A model generated the notes under the pieces. That model had not been told where the DNA came from and did not search any database. It saw only the letters and a program-made list of their open reading frames with translations. Of a stretch of 64,000 nucleotides of DNA, positions 8,826 to 17,829 are shown one piece after another (positions within the stretch are counted from its first letter, which is position 1; each line of letters begins with the position of its first letter). The stretch lies in contig JACYLQ010000027.1 in NCBI GenBank assembly GCA_015272395.1, forward strand, positions 1-64,000, given 5' to 3'. The DNA comes from Calothrix sp. C42_A2020_038. GTDB lineage: Bacteria; Cyanobacteriota; Cyanobacteriia; Cyanobacteriales; Nostocaceae. Made by a program: the position numbers and the translations under genes.

Positions 8826-9602
8826 TTATAATTCTTCTGTAATCTTGATCGGAAGTTTTGTCATTGGTAACACAACTTCAGTTTCTGCAATTGGCTGCTT
8901 AATGTGAAGCGGCAACTTGATGGGTTGACGTTCTTCGATCCAACAACTAGCAACGGGTAGTGTTTGTTCGAGTTCATCAAGCGGTCGCGGGATAACCATC
9001 ACCGCATTGAGTTCACCAATACGTTCAGCCTCATTCATTCCAGCTTCAACTGCGACAGCAACATTCGCTACCGAACCGCGAATTATTGCTGTACACAACC
9101 CAGCCCCAATTTTTTCATAAGCTGCTAATTGAACATCAGCAGCTTTGAGCATTGCATCAGCGGCGCCTACCATTGCTGGAAAACCGCGCGTTTCCACAAG
9201 ACCAATAGCTAAATTACTTAAGCGGCTATAGGAGCCACCTTCAGCTAATTGACTTAAACGACTGTTGATTGGCAGTATAACTTCTAAGTTAGGGAATGGA
9301 CGGGGAATAACTAAACTCGAAACAAATTCATTGAATTGTTTGGCAGTATCTTCACCAGTTTGAACAGCCAGACGAATGTCGGCAATTCCACCTCGTATGA
9401 CAGCAGTACAGTAACCACCACCTATTTTTTCGTAACCGATCAAGTGTACACCAGCTGATTTAAGCATCATATCCGCTGTACCAACGATTGCAGGGAAACT
9501 GCGTGTTGATACCATTCCCAAGGCTGTATCCTTGAGTATATCCCGTCGAGGCGATGCCTGGTTTGTGCTAATCGAGCGTTTATTGTATGCCTCCATTCTC
9601 AT
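8826..9602 (-). CDS. ccmO: carboxysome shell protein CcmO (tandem BMC domains)
   Basis: A shell protein with two bacterial-microcompartment domains in one chain, at about 27-110 and 130-213, each with the TALGMVSTR/AIGLVETRG start and the VIPRP stretch near its end. Tandem-BMC proteins assemble as pseudohexamers (trimers of two-domain chains) in the carboxysome facet. A C-terminal extension of about 45 residues (from ASCWIEE) follows the second domain. It is the last gene of the minus-strand ccm operon, 136 bases after ccmN. The family is essential for carboxysome formation in model cyanobacteria. Confidence 0.95.
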   Translation of the reverse strand: MRMEAYNKRSISTNQASPRRDILKDTALGMVSTRSFPAIVGTADMMLKSAGVHLIGYEKIGGGYCTAVIRGGIADIRLAVQTGEDTAKQFNEFVSSLVIPRPFPNLEVILPINSRLSQLAEGGSYSRLSNLAIGLVETRGFPAMVGAADAMLKAADVQLAAYEKIGAGLCTAIIRGSVANVAVAVEAGMNEAERIGELNAVMVIPRPLDELEQTLPVASCWIEERQPIKLPLHIKQPIAETEVVLPMTKLPIKITEEL

Positions 9603-9738
9603 TTCTCCAGGATACTCAACTTGATAATTTAAGTAGTATAGTCATTGATAAAAAGCTATTGGTCTTAAAAAGTAATAGGACGAATAATAGAACAAGTAAC
9701 AGTGACTATATGTATACCTACTTACTTAGGATTAACAC

Positions 9739-10485
9739 TTATTCAGACTCTGAGTCATCTAACAAAGGTTTATTTAAGGCTTGTCGATGAGGGAATAAAG
9801 TTACTAGTAATCGCTGAATGCTTGTTTGTCCAGAAATATGAGTACCAAAAGTATTTTGCTCAGTGTTAGGTTGAGGTTGAATGGAAGTTTTTGATGGTTG
9901 GCTTTGGGACTCGGAGGTAGTACTATTAGTTGACGGTGATGGAACCGTGCTTGAGTTGTTCTCCTGTGATGTTGAATCCAAGCTAGATTGTTTTATTGTA
10001 TTCGACGGATTATATCCATTGCTACTGTTACTACTGTTAGTTGCCCATACGTCTTCTAATTCTTGCTGCGGTGCGGTCTGAGCAGCTAAAGCTTTTGAAG
10101 GGTTTAAGGTAGTAGTTTCATTTTCAATAGTATTACGACCTTTATCTCCTAATATTGAACCTGGCGCCACAACTTGTCCCGGAGAAACCGAGCATCTGAA
10201 AACAGTTGTAGCTGAACCAATACAGGCGTTTGCTCCAATTTTACCTTCACCAACCATCAAAAATCCAGCTCCCAAGCTTGCTCCTGGTTCGATTTCGAGA
10301 GTTCCTGTATCAAGTTGGATGACTGAACCCATACCAATACATACCCCAGCACCAATAATAATTTTGCTGTTTGGAGCCGCTCGCAAAATCACACCAGGTG
10401 CAATTACTGCACTTGGATGAACTATAACCTCGCCACTGATATAAGATTCAAAGCTACTGCCAAGACGCAGTGGCGGCACAGACAT
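9739..10485 (-). CDS. ccmN: carboxysome assembly protein CcmN
   Basis: A 248-residue adaptor. Residues about 18-115 form left-handed beta-helix hexapeptide repeats (IIIGAGVCIG, IGANACIG) that bind the CcmM N-terminal domain. A Ser/Asn/Gln-rich linker of about 90 residues follows. Residues about 220-241 (TSIQRLLVTLFPHRQA) are the amphipathic encapsulation peptide that attaches to CcmK shell proteins. It thereby recruits shell to the Rubisco-CcmM core. The acidic tail after the peptide (DDSESE) is a small extra. It lies between ccmM and ccmO in the operon; the ccmM-ccmN spacer holds inverted heptamer repeats. Confidence 0.95.
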   Translation of the reverse strand: MSVPPLRLGSSFESYISGEVIVHPSAVIAPGVILRAAPNSKIIIGAGVCIGMGSVIQLDTGTLEIEPGASLGAGFLMVGEGKIGANACIGSATTVFRCSVSPGQVVAPGSILGDKGRNTIENETTTLNPSKALAAQTAPQQELEDVWATNSSNSSNGYNPSNTIKQSSLDSTSQENNSSTVPSPSTNSTTSESQSQPSKTSIQPQPNTEQNTFGTHISGQTSIQRLLVTLFPHRQALNKPLLDDSESE

Positions 10486-10524
10486 AATTAGTTGTTACCT
10501 TAAAGCAAAAGTTGGGAGTTATAA

Positions 10525-10560
10525 GTTAGGAGTTAGGAGTTAAACTCATAACTCCTAACT
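10525..10560. repeat. inverted heptamer-type repeat between ccmM and ccmN
   Basis: AGTTAGGAGT on the left and ACTCCTAACT at 10551-10560 make a perfect stem-loop built from heptamer units of the short tandemly repeated type (TTAGGAG). The same units recur at other gene junctions in this window. Confidence 0.6.
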
Positions 10561-10596
10561 TTGTTGAGATGCTAAGAACCTAGGCATCTCTACTTC

Positions 10597-12324
10597 TTAT
10601 GGGCGTTGAATAATTAATTCTAATACGCGACGTTTGGCAACTGGATCGATACCAATTAAACGCACGTACTCACCTGGGTACTCTGAAAGAAATCCCTCTA
10701 GTGCGGTTGCTGCATCTCGTTCAGATTTTGCTTGAATTTGACCGCAGCTTTGCCACGAACCTGTACGGAAACGCCGTTGATCTACGTGTTCGGCACTAAT
10801 TTTATACCCACTAGTGATTAGTTGGCGAAGCTGATCCATCACTTCGGAACTTAAGCGCGCGTTCGTAGACGAATAACTCGAGTTGCTAGGATAAGAATAG
10901 CTTGAACTGGGGGGCGCCGATGGAGTTGCCGCAAAGGACTTTGAGGTACCGTTCGTGCTTGGCGCCACTTGACCATTAGGACGCTGGATTATAGTTTCGA
11001 GAATGCGGCGCTTGGCTTTTGTGTCGATACCAATCAAACGCACGTATTCACCTTGGTGATTTACCATACAATCTTCCAAGGCAGAAATAACTTCGTTTGC
11101 AGAAGTCGATTCAATTGGCTGGCAGCTTTGCCAAGAACCTGTACGGAAACGTCTTTCATCTACGTGTTCGGTACCAATTCGATATCCACTTGCTAGTAAA
11201 GAGCGAATTTGTTCAATAGTTTCGCTGTTGATTCGACCGCTACCGTTACCATTACCATTACTGCTATAGCTGCTGGTATTACTGCTATAGCTGCTAGTAT
11301 TACTGTAACTATTACTAGTCGGCGCCTTAAATCCAGCTTTTGGTACAGATGCTTCTACTAAGCCATCTGGGCGCTGAATAATTGTTTCCAGAACGCGCCG
11401 TCTACCTTTATCAATACCAAACAAACGGACGTACTCACCACTATGTTCAACAAGACACGATTCTAAAGCTGCAATCGCATCACCGAGTGAGCGCGCTTCA
11501 ATCGGTTGACAACTTGTCCACGAGCCAGTGCGGAATCTACGCTGGTCTACATGCTCTGTTCCAATTTTGAATCCTTGCTCTAACAGATAGCGCAACTGCT
11601 CTACTGTTTCGGCACCCAATCTATTACCTGACACCTCGTTAGCCCTCTCAAAAGCAAAACTAAAACCGTTATTTTGATTCTGATGTGAGTCAGAAACCTC
11701 ATTCCGAATTGATGCAATACACTTATTATCAGCAGCACAGAGATAACCAGCACGTAGAGCTTGGTTTATACTAACTACGTGGTGAGCAAACTCTTGATCA
11801 GAAGATTGCACGTCTGGTAAACGATCGGCTTGCTGCTGGCTAGTAATTATAGCTCCCGATGGCACAAACTTACCTGGCGGAATTTCAACATCCTGAACGA
11901 GTGCGTGCATCATCACGATACAACCATCACCAACTCTGGCATTAAATACCGTCGAGCGAAAGCCTATAAAACAATTATTCCCAACATAGCAAGGACCATG
12001 AATCAAAGCCATGTGGGTGATACAGGTATCTTTACCAATCCATACTGAATATTCTTTTGTGTTATCACCAATTACACGACCTTGTTCCAAGCCGTGTACA
12101 ACTACACCATCTTGAAGATTGGTATTTTCGCCTATGTAAAAAGGTGTACCTTCATCGGCTCTAATCGAAGTACCTGGTGCAATAATTACATTTGCACCAA
12201 TTTCTACATCCCCAATGATATTGGAAAATGCATGTACAAACGCCGTTGCATCGATGTTTGGTTCAGCAAGATTCCTTGACCACGGGGTTGGGGGTGCTGC
12301 CTCTACCGTGCTACGGACTGCCAT
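10597..12324 (-). CDS. ccmM: carboxysome scaffold CcmM (gamma-carbonic anhydrase domain plus three SSUL repeats)
   Basis: Organises Rubisco inside the beta-carboxysome. Residues about 15-200 are a gamma-carbonic-anhydrase-like beta-helix with His77, His104 and His109 in the zinc-ligand places and a C-terminal Cys196/Cys202 pair (YLCAADNKC), the disulphide that activates family members with real CA activity. Three Rubisco-small-subunit-like repeats follow at about 233-318, 365-449 and 489-575, each with the [13 protein letters not shown] signature and joined by Ser/Asn-rich linkers. Repeat 1 has Cys272/Cys290 and repeat 2 Cys401/Cys419, the redox pairs known to tune Rubisco binding. Repeat 3 keeps only Cys527. 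An internal GTG start probably yields a second, short form. Confidence 0.96.
   Translation of the reverse strand: MAVRSTVEAAPPTPWSRNLAEPNIDATAFVHAFSNIIGDVEIGANVIIAPGTSIRADEGTPFYIGENTNLQDGVVVHGLEQGRVIGDNTKEYSVWIGKDTCITHMALIHGPCYVGNNCFIGFRSTVFNARVGDGCIVMMHALVQDVEIPPGKFVPSGAIITSQQQADRLPDVQSSDQEFAHHVVSINQALRAGYLCAADNKCIASIRNEVSDSHQNQNNGFSFAFERANEVSGNRLGAETVEQLRYLLEQGFKIGTEHVDQRRFRTGSWTSCQPIEARSLGDAIAALESCLVEHSGEYVRLFGIDKGRRRVLETIIQRPDGLVEASVPKAGFKAPTSNSYSNTSSYSSNTSSYSSNGNGNGSGRINSETIEQIRSLLASGYRIGTEHVDERRFRTGSWQSCQPIESTSANEVISALEDCMVNHQGEYVRLIGIDTKAKRRILETIIQRPNGQVAPSTNGTSKSFAATPSAPPSSSYSYPSNSSYSSTNARLSSEVMDQLRQLITSGYKISAEHVDQRRFRTGSWQSCGQIQAKSERDAATALEGFLSEYPGEYVRLIGIDPVAKRRVLELIIQRP
11632..11649 (-). 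promoter_or_regulatory. internal ribosome binding site and GTG start for short CcmM (M35-like)
   Basis: Codon 231 of ccmM is GTG (11632-11634), preceded nine bases upstream by GAGAGG (within 11643-11649). It lies just before the first Rubisco-like repeat, where other beta-cyanobacteria start the short CcmM isoform. Translation from here would give a 345-residue protein with all three repeats and no carbonic anhydrase domain. Confidence 0.65.
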
Positions 12325-12345
12325 TACTTTGTGCCTCCTGTATTA

Positions 12346-12387
12346 AGTTATGAGTTATAAGTTATGAGTTATGAGTTATGAGTTATG
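12346..12387. repeat. short tandem heptamer repeat, six AGTTATG units
   Basis: Six consecutive 7-base units (five AGTTATG, one AGTTATA) lie in the ccmL-ccmM spacer, followed by degenerate heptamers (TTCCTAAC/CACTCCT type) to about 12486. This is the short tandemly repeated repetitive sequence class of filamentous cyanobacteria. Confidence 0.85.
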
Positions 12388-12493
12388 CAATCTTGAATTA
12401 TGAGTCAACGAGTTTTAAGTTGTTAATCCTTAATTCCTAACTCCGCGCCTCCTAACTTCTCACTCCTCACTCTCAACTCCTAACTTGATTTAA

Positions 12494-12796
12494 CTATCTA
12501 TACTGGTCTTTCTTGCTGTAAATAACGCGGTCTTCGACATGAACTGTGTCAATTATCGCTATAACTGCTGCGTCCAAAGGGCGCTGTTCAGAACCTTCAA
12601 CATGACGTGCAGCACTACCACGACTTACAAGTACCCATTCATCAACTCCTGCACCAACGTTATCGGCTGCAACCTCATACTCTTGCAAGAGTTGCCCTTC
12701 TTCATCAACTAGCTGTAATAGAAGCAACTTGACACCGCGAAGGCTTGGGTCTTTTTGTGTACTAACTACTGTGCCACGAACTTTGGCGATTTGCAT
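12494..12796 (-). CDS. ccmL: carboxysome vertex protein CcmL
   Basis: A 100-residue protein of the EutN/CcmL family that forms pentamers capping the twelve vertices of the carboxysome shell. Seen: the start MQIAKVRGTVVSTQKD, the GAGVDEWVLVSRGSAAR core, and PLDAAVIAIIDTV near the end, all characteristic. Length is normal. It follows ccmK1 after only 22 bases and precedes ccmM after a repeat-filled spacer of about 170 bases, consistent with one operon. Confidence 0.96.
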   Translation of the reverse strand: MQIAKVRGTVVSTQKDPSLRGVKLLLLQLVDEEGQLLQEYEVAADNVGAGVDEWVLVSRGSAARHVEGSEQRPLDAAVIAIIDTVHVEDRVIYSKKDQYR

Positions 12797-12818
12797 TATC
12801 TAACAAAGCAATACTTAA

Positions 12819-13163
12819 TTATGGTCTTCTGCCAAAAGGACGAATAGCGTTAACGTTTTCGCGGAATTGTTCTACATCTTCGGTGTAGCGAATAGGTAAA
12901 ACGTACTCTAAATTTTCGTGAGGACGAGCAATAATATGTGTAGACAAAACCTGTCCACCATTAACGCGCTTTACATTTTCTACACCTGCTGCTACAGAGG
13001 CTTGCACTTCTGAAACATCTCCACGGACTATTACAGTTACACGTCCGCTTCCAATTTTCTCATATCCAACCAAAGTTACGCGCGCCGCTTTGACCATCGC
13101 ATCTGCAGCTTCGACGACTGCTGGAAAGCCTAGCGTTTCTACCATTCCGACTGCAATTGACAT
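12819..13163 (-). CDS. ccmK1: carboxysome shell protein CcmK1 (single BMC domain)
   Basis: A 114-residue hexameric shell protein; the BMC domain fills about 4-90. The pore-lining loop is KIGSGR, and the sequence is nearly identical to the upstream ccmK2 product up to [10 protein letters not shown]. It differs by a longer C-terminal tail ([13 protein letters not shown]), the usual difference between the two main shell paralogues. Hexamers tile the facets and allow bicarbonate and sugar phosphates through the central pore. The numbering K1/K2 follows the usual operon order. Confidence 0.93.
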   Translation of the reverse strand: MSIAVGMVETLGFPAVVEAADAMVKAARVTLVGYEKIGSGRVTVIVRGDVSEVQASVAAGVENVKRVNGGQVLSTHIIARPHENLEYVLPIRYTEDVEQFRENVNAIRPFGRRP

Positions 13164-13351
13164 TTCTGTAATCCTTAAAGAAGTTATTCAAACGTTCTGA
13201 TAACAAGCAAAGGCAAACAAAACTTAAGATTTTGGAATTTTGTACTAATTCTCTTCACAAACCGCTAAAAACGCAAAGGCGCCAAGTTTCAGCTTCTTAT
13301 TTTGCTAACAGCTTAATCCAAAATCCAGAATCGTCTTTAAAAAACTTTGAT

Positions 13352-13366
13352 CGGAGGAAACCTCCG
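13352..13366 (-). terminator. hairpin in the ccmK2-ccmK1 spacer (possible attenuator)
   Basis: CGGAGG/CCTCCG with a three-base loop forms a tight hairpin. The stem extends imperfectly into TTTGA/TCAAA on either side, and on the minus strand a run of six T follows shortly after. It stands about 30 bases downstream of ccmK2, within a 232-base spacer. It could partly stop transcription so that ccmK2 is made in excess over later genes. Confidence 0.5.
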
Positions 13367-13395
13367 CTCAAACTTTTCGCAAAAGTATATAATTC

Positions 13396-13704
13396 CTATG
13401 TTCGGAATTGTTCAACTGCCTCGGTATACCGAATCGGCAGTACATATTCCAGGTTCTCGTGTGGACGTGCAATAATGTGCGTGGATACGACCTCACCACC
13501 GTTGACGCGACGCGCGGCCTCAATACCAGCAGCTACCGAAGCTTGTACCTCTGATACATCGCCTCTTACTATTACTGTAACGCGCGCGCTACCGATTTTC
13601 TCGTATCCAACCAAAGTTACACGTGCAGCCTTAACCATAGCATCCGCAGCTTCCACAACTGCTGGAAAACCTTTAGTTTCAATCATTCCAACTGCAATTG
13701 GCAT
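13396..13704 (-). CDS. ccmK2: carboxysome shell protein CcmK2 (single BMC domain)
   Basis: First gene of the ccm operon; 102 residues, one BMC domain (about 4-90) with the pore loop KIGSAR and the strand [12 protein letters not shown]. CcmK2 is the major facet hexamer of beta-carboxysomes and docks the CcmN encapsulation peptide. AGGAG lies a suitable distance before the ATG. It is divergent from ndhF4, the two sharing a 625-base intergenic region. Confidence 0.95.
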   Translation of the reverse strand: MPIAVGMIETKGFPAVVEAADAMVKAARVTLVGYEKIGSARVTVIVRGDVSEVQASVAAGIEAARRVNGGEVVSTHIIARPHENLEYVLPIRYTEAVEQFRT

Positions 13705-14329
13705 CGCAGGACTCCTACAAAAATATACGCGACTCTGTACAAGAATGAAATTTTTTGACGGGGATGCTCATCTTAGTCCGCTTAAAAAAGCACTCTCAAA
13801 TTAAGCATAGAAAAGGTTTGCACCCCTGGCAATATAAATTACTATAATACTTTATAATAAAAATGTTTTAAAAAACTTAACGTACTTGTAGTCAGTGTAT
13901 TTCCGATCTTTACAGACTACGGATTCCATCAACTGTACTTCCTGATTTATAATTTTTTTATATTGTTAGTTTCACACCTCTAGAAGAGGTGCAGTGTTTA
14001 GCATGACAACTTGGTAGGGCAAGAACTTCTATCTAACGCTCATGCCATATTGTCGTGGCTATCATCACCCAGTTGTACTTGAAATAAATATAAGTTTTGA
14101 TTATATAAGAGATAAGCTATGTTTTAAATACAAAAGAACTCGAAAAGATATGTTTATTTATGCAAAGTACAGTAGTCTTTGTGACATAATTCCGAGAAAA
14201 TCTAAGTAATAAAAAGCGATCTGATTAAAATTCATAGATTAAATCACAATCTTAGATACGGCTTTTAGTTAAATTATGTTCCCGTTGGGAGCCACCTTAA
14301 AATCAAAGACAAAAAGTCAGGAAGTTTAA
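13705..14329. promoter_or_regulatory. divergent promoter region between ccmK2 and ndhF4
   Basis: 625 AT-rich bases without a gene must hold the promoters of both carbon-uptake operons. A TATAAT at 13843-13848 is a possible -10 box. TTA-N7-TAA at 13868-13880 fits the loose pattern described for CmpR targets. In such AT-rich DNA both matches may be chance. Confidence 0.4.
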
Positions 14330-16186
14330 ATGAATCAGTTTCTTTTATCAACGAGTTGGTGTGTTCCTTTCTATGGCTTAATCGGAGCATTTTTAACGCT
14401 GCCTTGGGCTGTAGGAATAGTGAGACGTACAGGTCCAAGACCTGCTGCATATTTAAACTTATTAACAACAGTGCTAGCTCTCGTTCATAGTTTACTTATA
14501 TTTACGGAGATTTGGGATAGTCCGCAACAAAGTTTAGTTATAAACTGGTTCAAAGCTGCAGATTTTGATTTGTCGTTTGCAATAGAAATTTCGACTGTTA
14601 GTGTTGGAGCGTCAGTATTAATTACTGGATTGAGTTTATTGGCACAAATTTATGCCCTAGGATACATGGAAAAAGACTGGGCTTTAGCACGTTTTTTTGC
14701 ATTAATGGGATTTTTTGAAGCCGCATTAAGTGGTTTGGCAATTAGTGACTCGCTATTTCTCAGCTATGCGCTTTTGGAAGTTTTAACATTATCAACATAT
14801 TTGCTTGTAGGCTTTTGGTATGCACAACCATTGGTTGTGACTGCTGCACGCGATGCTTTTTGGACGAAGCGGGTTGGAGATTTACTGTTACTAATGGCAG
14901 TTGTTGCGCTTTCTGTTATTGCTGGTAGTTTAAATTTTTCGGACTTGTACGAGTGGGCACAGACCGCAGAACTCAGTCCTGTGGTATCAACTCTATTAGG
15001 ACTAGCTTTGATTGCCGGACCTGCGGGTAAGTGCGCCCAATTTCCTTTACACCTGTGGCTTGACGAAGCGATGGAAGGTCCAAACCCTGCATCGGTGTTA
15101 CGTAATTCAATGGTTGTTGCAGGTGGTGCTTATGTACTTTACAAGCTTCAGCCAGTATTAACACTTTCACCTGTGGCATTAAATGCATTGGTAATTATGG
15201 GTTTAGTCACAGCAATTGGCGCCACATTAGTTTCAATTGCTCAAACTGATATTAAACGCGCGCTATCACATTCAACCAGTGCGTATATGGGGTTGGTGTT
15301 TTTAGCAATTGGTATGGAACAAGGTGGTGTAGCCTTAATGCTGCTATTAACTCACGCGGTAGCCAAATCACTTTTATTTATGAGTTCGGGTTCGGTAATT
15401 TTTACAACCAGCAGCCAAGATTTGACCGAGATGGGTGGACTGTGGTCGCGGATGCCAGCAACAACAACTGCATTCGTGGTTGGTGCGGCAAGTATGGTAA
15501 CAATGTTACCGCTCGGTAGTTTCTGGGCAATGCTATCTTGGGCTGAGGGTCTAGTAGCTATTTCCCCGTGGGTAGTTGGGGTATTAGTCTTAGTCAACGG
15601 ATTAACGGCTCTAAATTTGACAAGAGTTTTTCGGCTAGTGTTCTGGGGTAAACCACAACAGAAAACTCGACGGGCACCAGAAGTTGGTTGGCCAATGGCG
15701 TTGCCAATGGTTTCATTAACAATAGTGAATTTGTTGGTACCTTTGATACTCCAACAATGGTATCTATTACCAGATTGGGAAAGTCTCAATTTTACAGTCT
15801 TATCATTACTAGTATCATCTACTGTATTTGGGGTAATAATCGGTTCCAAAATCCATCTACACAAAGCATGGTCGCGTTCAAATGTACTAACATGGCGATT
15901 AATACAAGACTTGCTAGGGTATGACTTTTACATCGACCGTATATACAAATCGACAGTCGTCAGTGTAGTTGCAATTCTTTCAAAAATATCAGCTTGGAGC
16001 GACCGTTACATTATTGATGGATTAGTTAACTTAGTCGGATTTGCGGCAATATTTAGCGGTCAAACCTTGAAATATAGTGTATCCGGTCAATCACAAGGTT
16101 ACATGCTGACTATGATTGTTGGCACTTGTGTGCTAGGAGCATTTATTAGCTGGTCATTAGGGCTTTTTAATAACTTACCATTTTAA
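14330..16186 (+). CDS. ndhF4: NDH-1 subunit NdhF4 (CO2-uptake NDH-1MS' complex)
   Basis: A 618-residue NuoL/NdhF-type antiporter-like membrane subunit with about 15 hydrophobic segments. The conserved core LALIAGPAGKCAQFPLHLWL and the lysine/histidine region HSTSAYMGLVFLAIG are present. The C-terminal region, with its long helix, is shorter than in respiratory NdhF. Because ndhD and chpX/cupB follow directly with no cupS, it belongs to the constitutive CO2-uptake form (F4/D4/CupB), not the inducible F3/D3/CupA form. AGGAAG precedes the ATG. Located in the thylakoid membrane. Confidence 0.92.
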   Translation: MNQFLLSTSWCVPFYGLIGAFLTLPWAVGIVRRTGPRPAAYLNLLTTVLALVHSLLIFTEIWDSPQQSLVINWFKAADFDLSFAIEISTVSVGASVLITGLSLLAQIYALGYMEKDWALARFFALMGFFEAALSGLAISDSLFLSYALLEVLTLSTYLLVGFWYAQPLVVTAARDAFWTKRVGDLLLLMAVVALSVIAGSLNFSDLYEWAQTAELSPVVSTLLGLALIAGPAGKCAQFPLHLWLDEAMEGPNPASVLRNSMVVAGGAYVLYKLQPVLTLSPVALNALVIMGLVTAIGATLVSIAQTDIKRALSHSTSAYMGLVFLAIGMEQGGVALMLLLTHAVAKSLLFMSSGSVIFTTSSQDLTEMGGLWSRMPATTTAFVVGAASMVTMLPLGSFWAMLSWAEGLVAISPWVVGVLVLVNGLTALNLTRVFRLVFWGKPQQKTRRAPEVGWPMALPMVSLTIVNLLVPLILQQWYLLPDWESLNFTVLSLLVSSTVFGVIIGSKIHLHKAWSRSNVLTWRLIQDLLGYDFYIDRIYKSTVVSVVAILSKISAWSDRYIIDGLVNLVGFAAIFSGQTLKYSVSGQSQGYMLTMIVGTCVLGAFISWSLGLFNNLPF

Positions 16187-16213
16187 AACTTAGGAGTTAA
16201 AAGTTCTATCTCA

Positions 16214-16234
16214 ACTCATAACTCATAACTCATC
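16214..16234. repeat. three heptamer units (ACTCATA) between ndhF4 and ndhD4
   Basis: ACTCATA, ACTCATA and ACTCATC in tandem, the complement of the AGTTATG-type heptamers elsewhere, occupy the short ndhF4-ndhD4 spacer just before the ndhD4 start. Confidence 0.6.
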
Positions 16235-16245
16235 ACTTCAAAAAA

Positions 16246-17730
16246 ATGCTCACTGTTTTACTTTTATTACCATTGCTAGGCGCCGGATTAATCGGGTTTT
16301 TACCCATTGAAATCACACCCAAGCTGTCACGTCGGATATGTTTGACTTTTGCTAGTATTACCTTTTTGTGGACGATTGTTTTAGCAATTCTATTTAATCC
16401 AAACAATGTAAGGCAGCAGTTCATAGAATTTCTACCCTGGATAGATACATTGGGGTTGAACTATCATCTTGGTATCGATGGACTATCTTTGCCACTATTA
16501 GTTTTAAATGCACTTTTGACTTGTATTGCAATTTACAGTACTGATGAATCTATTAATCGGTCACGATTCTATTATTCATTACTTTTGCTGCTGAATACTG
16601 GAGTTACTGGCGCCTTTTTAGCTCAGGATTTACTACTTTTTTTCCTGTTTTATGAACTTGAATTGATTCCTTTATACTTGTTAATTGCAATCTGGGGTGG
16701 TCAACGTCGCGGCTATGCAGCAACTAAATTTTTGATATACACAGCCATATCAGGAATAATGATTTTAGCAAGTTTCCTTGGTATGGTATGGCTAAGTGGT
16801 TCGCGCACTTTTGCTATCGATAACTTGGATACGGCAAGTTTACCGTTTTTAACACAAATCTTGTTACTGGTAGGAATCTTAATCGGCTTTGGCATCAAAA
16901 TACCTTTAGTTCCATTTCATACTTGGTTACCCGATGCTCACGTGGAAGCATCAACACCAATATCAGTTCTCTTGGCAGGGGTGCTGTTGAAGCTAGGCAC
17001 TTATGGTTTACTAAGGTTTGGCATGAACCTACTACCCGATGCATGGAATTACATGGCGCCGTTTTTAGCAATATGGGCAGTAGTCAGTGTATTGTACGGT
17101 TCATCCTGTGCCATTGCTCAAAAAGATATGAAGAAGATGGTGGCTTACAGTTCGATTGGGCACATGGGTTATATACTACTTGCGGCTGCTGCTGCTACAC
17201 CATTAAGCATTTTAGGAGCAGTATTACAAATGATTAGCCACGGCTTAATATCAGCATTACTTTTTTTACTAGTAGGTATTGTGTATCAAAAAGCAGGTAG
17301 TCGTGATTTAGATGTAATTAAAGGACTTTTCAACCCCGAACGTGGAATGCCTGTTATCGGTAGTTTGATGGTTGTTGGAGTAATGGCGAGTTCTGGAATA
17401 CCTGGAATGATTGGTTTTATCTCTGAATTCATTATTTTTCGTGGTAGTTTTGCTGCCTTCCCTGTTCAAACACTCTTGTCAATAATTGGAACTGGACTGA
17501 CATCTGTTTATTTCCTTATTTTGATGAACCGCGCGTTCTTTGGTAGATTATCAGCGCAAGTCATTGATTTACCAAGAGTCTACTGGAGTGAAAGGATTCC
17601 AGCTATAGTACTATCTGTACTAATCGTCATTTTCGGTATCCAACCAGGATGGTTAATGCATTGGACAGAAGCAACTACTACTGCAATGGTAAATCTTTCT
17701 AGTGTAGTTGCAATCAGGAATGGAAATTAG
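16246..17730 (+). CDS. ndhD4: NDH-1 subunit NdhD4 (CO2-uptake NDH-1MS' complex)
   Basis: A 494-residue NuoM/NdhD-type proton-translocating subunit with about 14 membrane segments. Seen: FYELELIPLYLLIAIWGG (the conserved membrane glutamate), PLVPFHTWLPDAHVEA and MVAYSSIGHMGY, signature stretches of the family. It pairs with NdhF4 and the CupB protein at the tip of the membrane arm to couple electron flow to CO2 hydration. It is the second gene of the ndhF4-ndhD4-chpX operon, 59 bases after ndhF4, that spacer being filled by heptamer repeats. Confidence 0.93.
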   Translation: MLTVLLLLPLLGAGLIGFLPIEITPKLSRRICLTFASITFLWTIVLAILFNPNNVRQQFIEFLPWIDTLGLNYHLGIDGLSLPLLVLNALLTCIAIYSTDESINRSRFYYSLLLLLNTGVTGAFLAQDLLLFFLFYELELIPLYLLIAIWGGQRRGYAATKFLIYTAISGIMILASFLGMVWLSGSRTFAIDNLDTASLPFLTQILLLVGILIGFGIKIPLVPFHTWLPDAHVEASTPISVLLAGVLLKLGTYGLLRFGMNLLPDAWNYMAPFLAIWAVVSVLYGSSCAIAQKDMKKMVAYSSIGHMGYILLAAAAATPLSILGAVLQMISHGLISALLFLLVGIVYQKAGSRDLDVIKGLFNPERGMPVIGSLMVVGVMASSGIPGMIGFISEFIIFRGSFAAFPVQTLLSIIGTGLTSVYFLILMNRAFFGRLSAQVIDLPRVYWSERIPAIVLSVLIVIFGIQPGWLMHWTEATTTAMVNLSSVVAIRNGN

Positions 17731-17829
17731 CAAGATTTTTAACCGTTTGTGCGTGAAGCTATTGGATTACTAACTTCTTTGTCAGATTTTTGATAGCTTT
17801 ACATATCCTACTCCTACTATTCAACAGCT

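Noticed and set aside
13232-13804. 190-codon plus-strand open frame across ccmK2
   Set aside because: It is antisense to the strongly conserved ccmK2 gene, and its composition mirrors that gene; no ribosome binding site or family.
15352-15864. 170-codon minus-strand frame inside ndhF4
   Set aside because: Shadow of ndhF4 in another frame; no recognisable domain.
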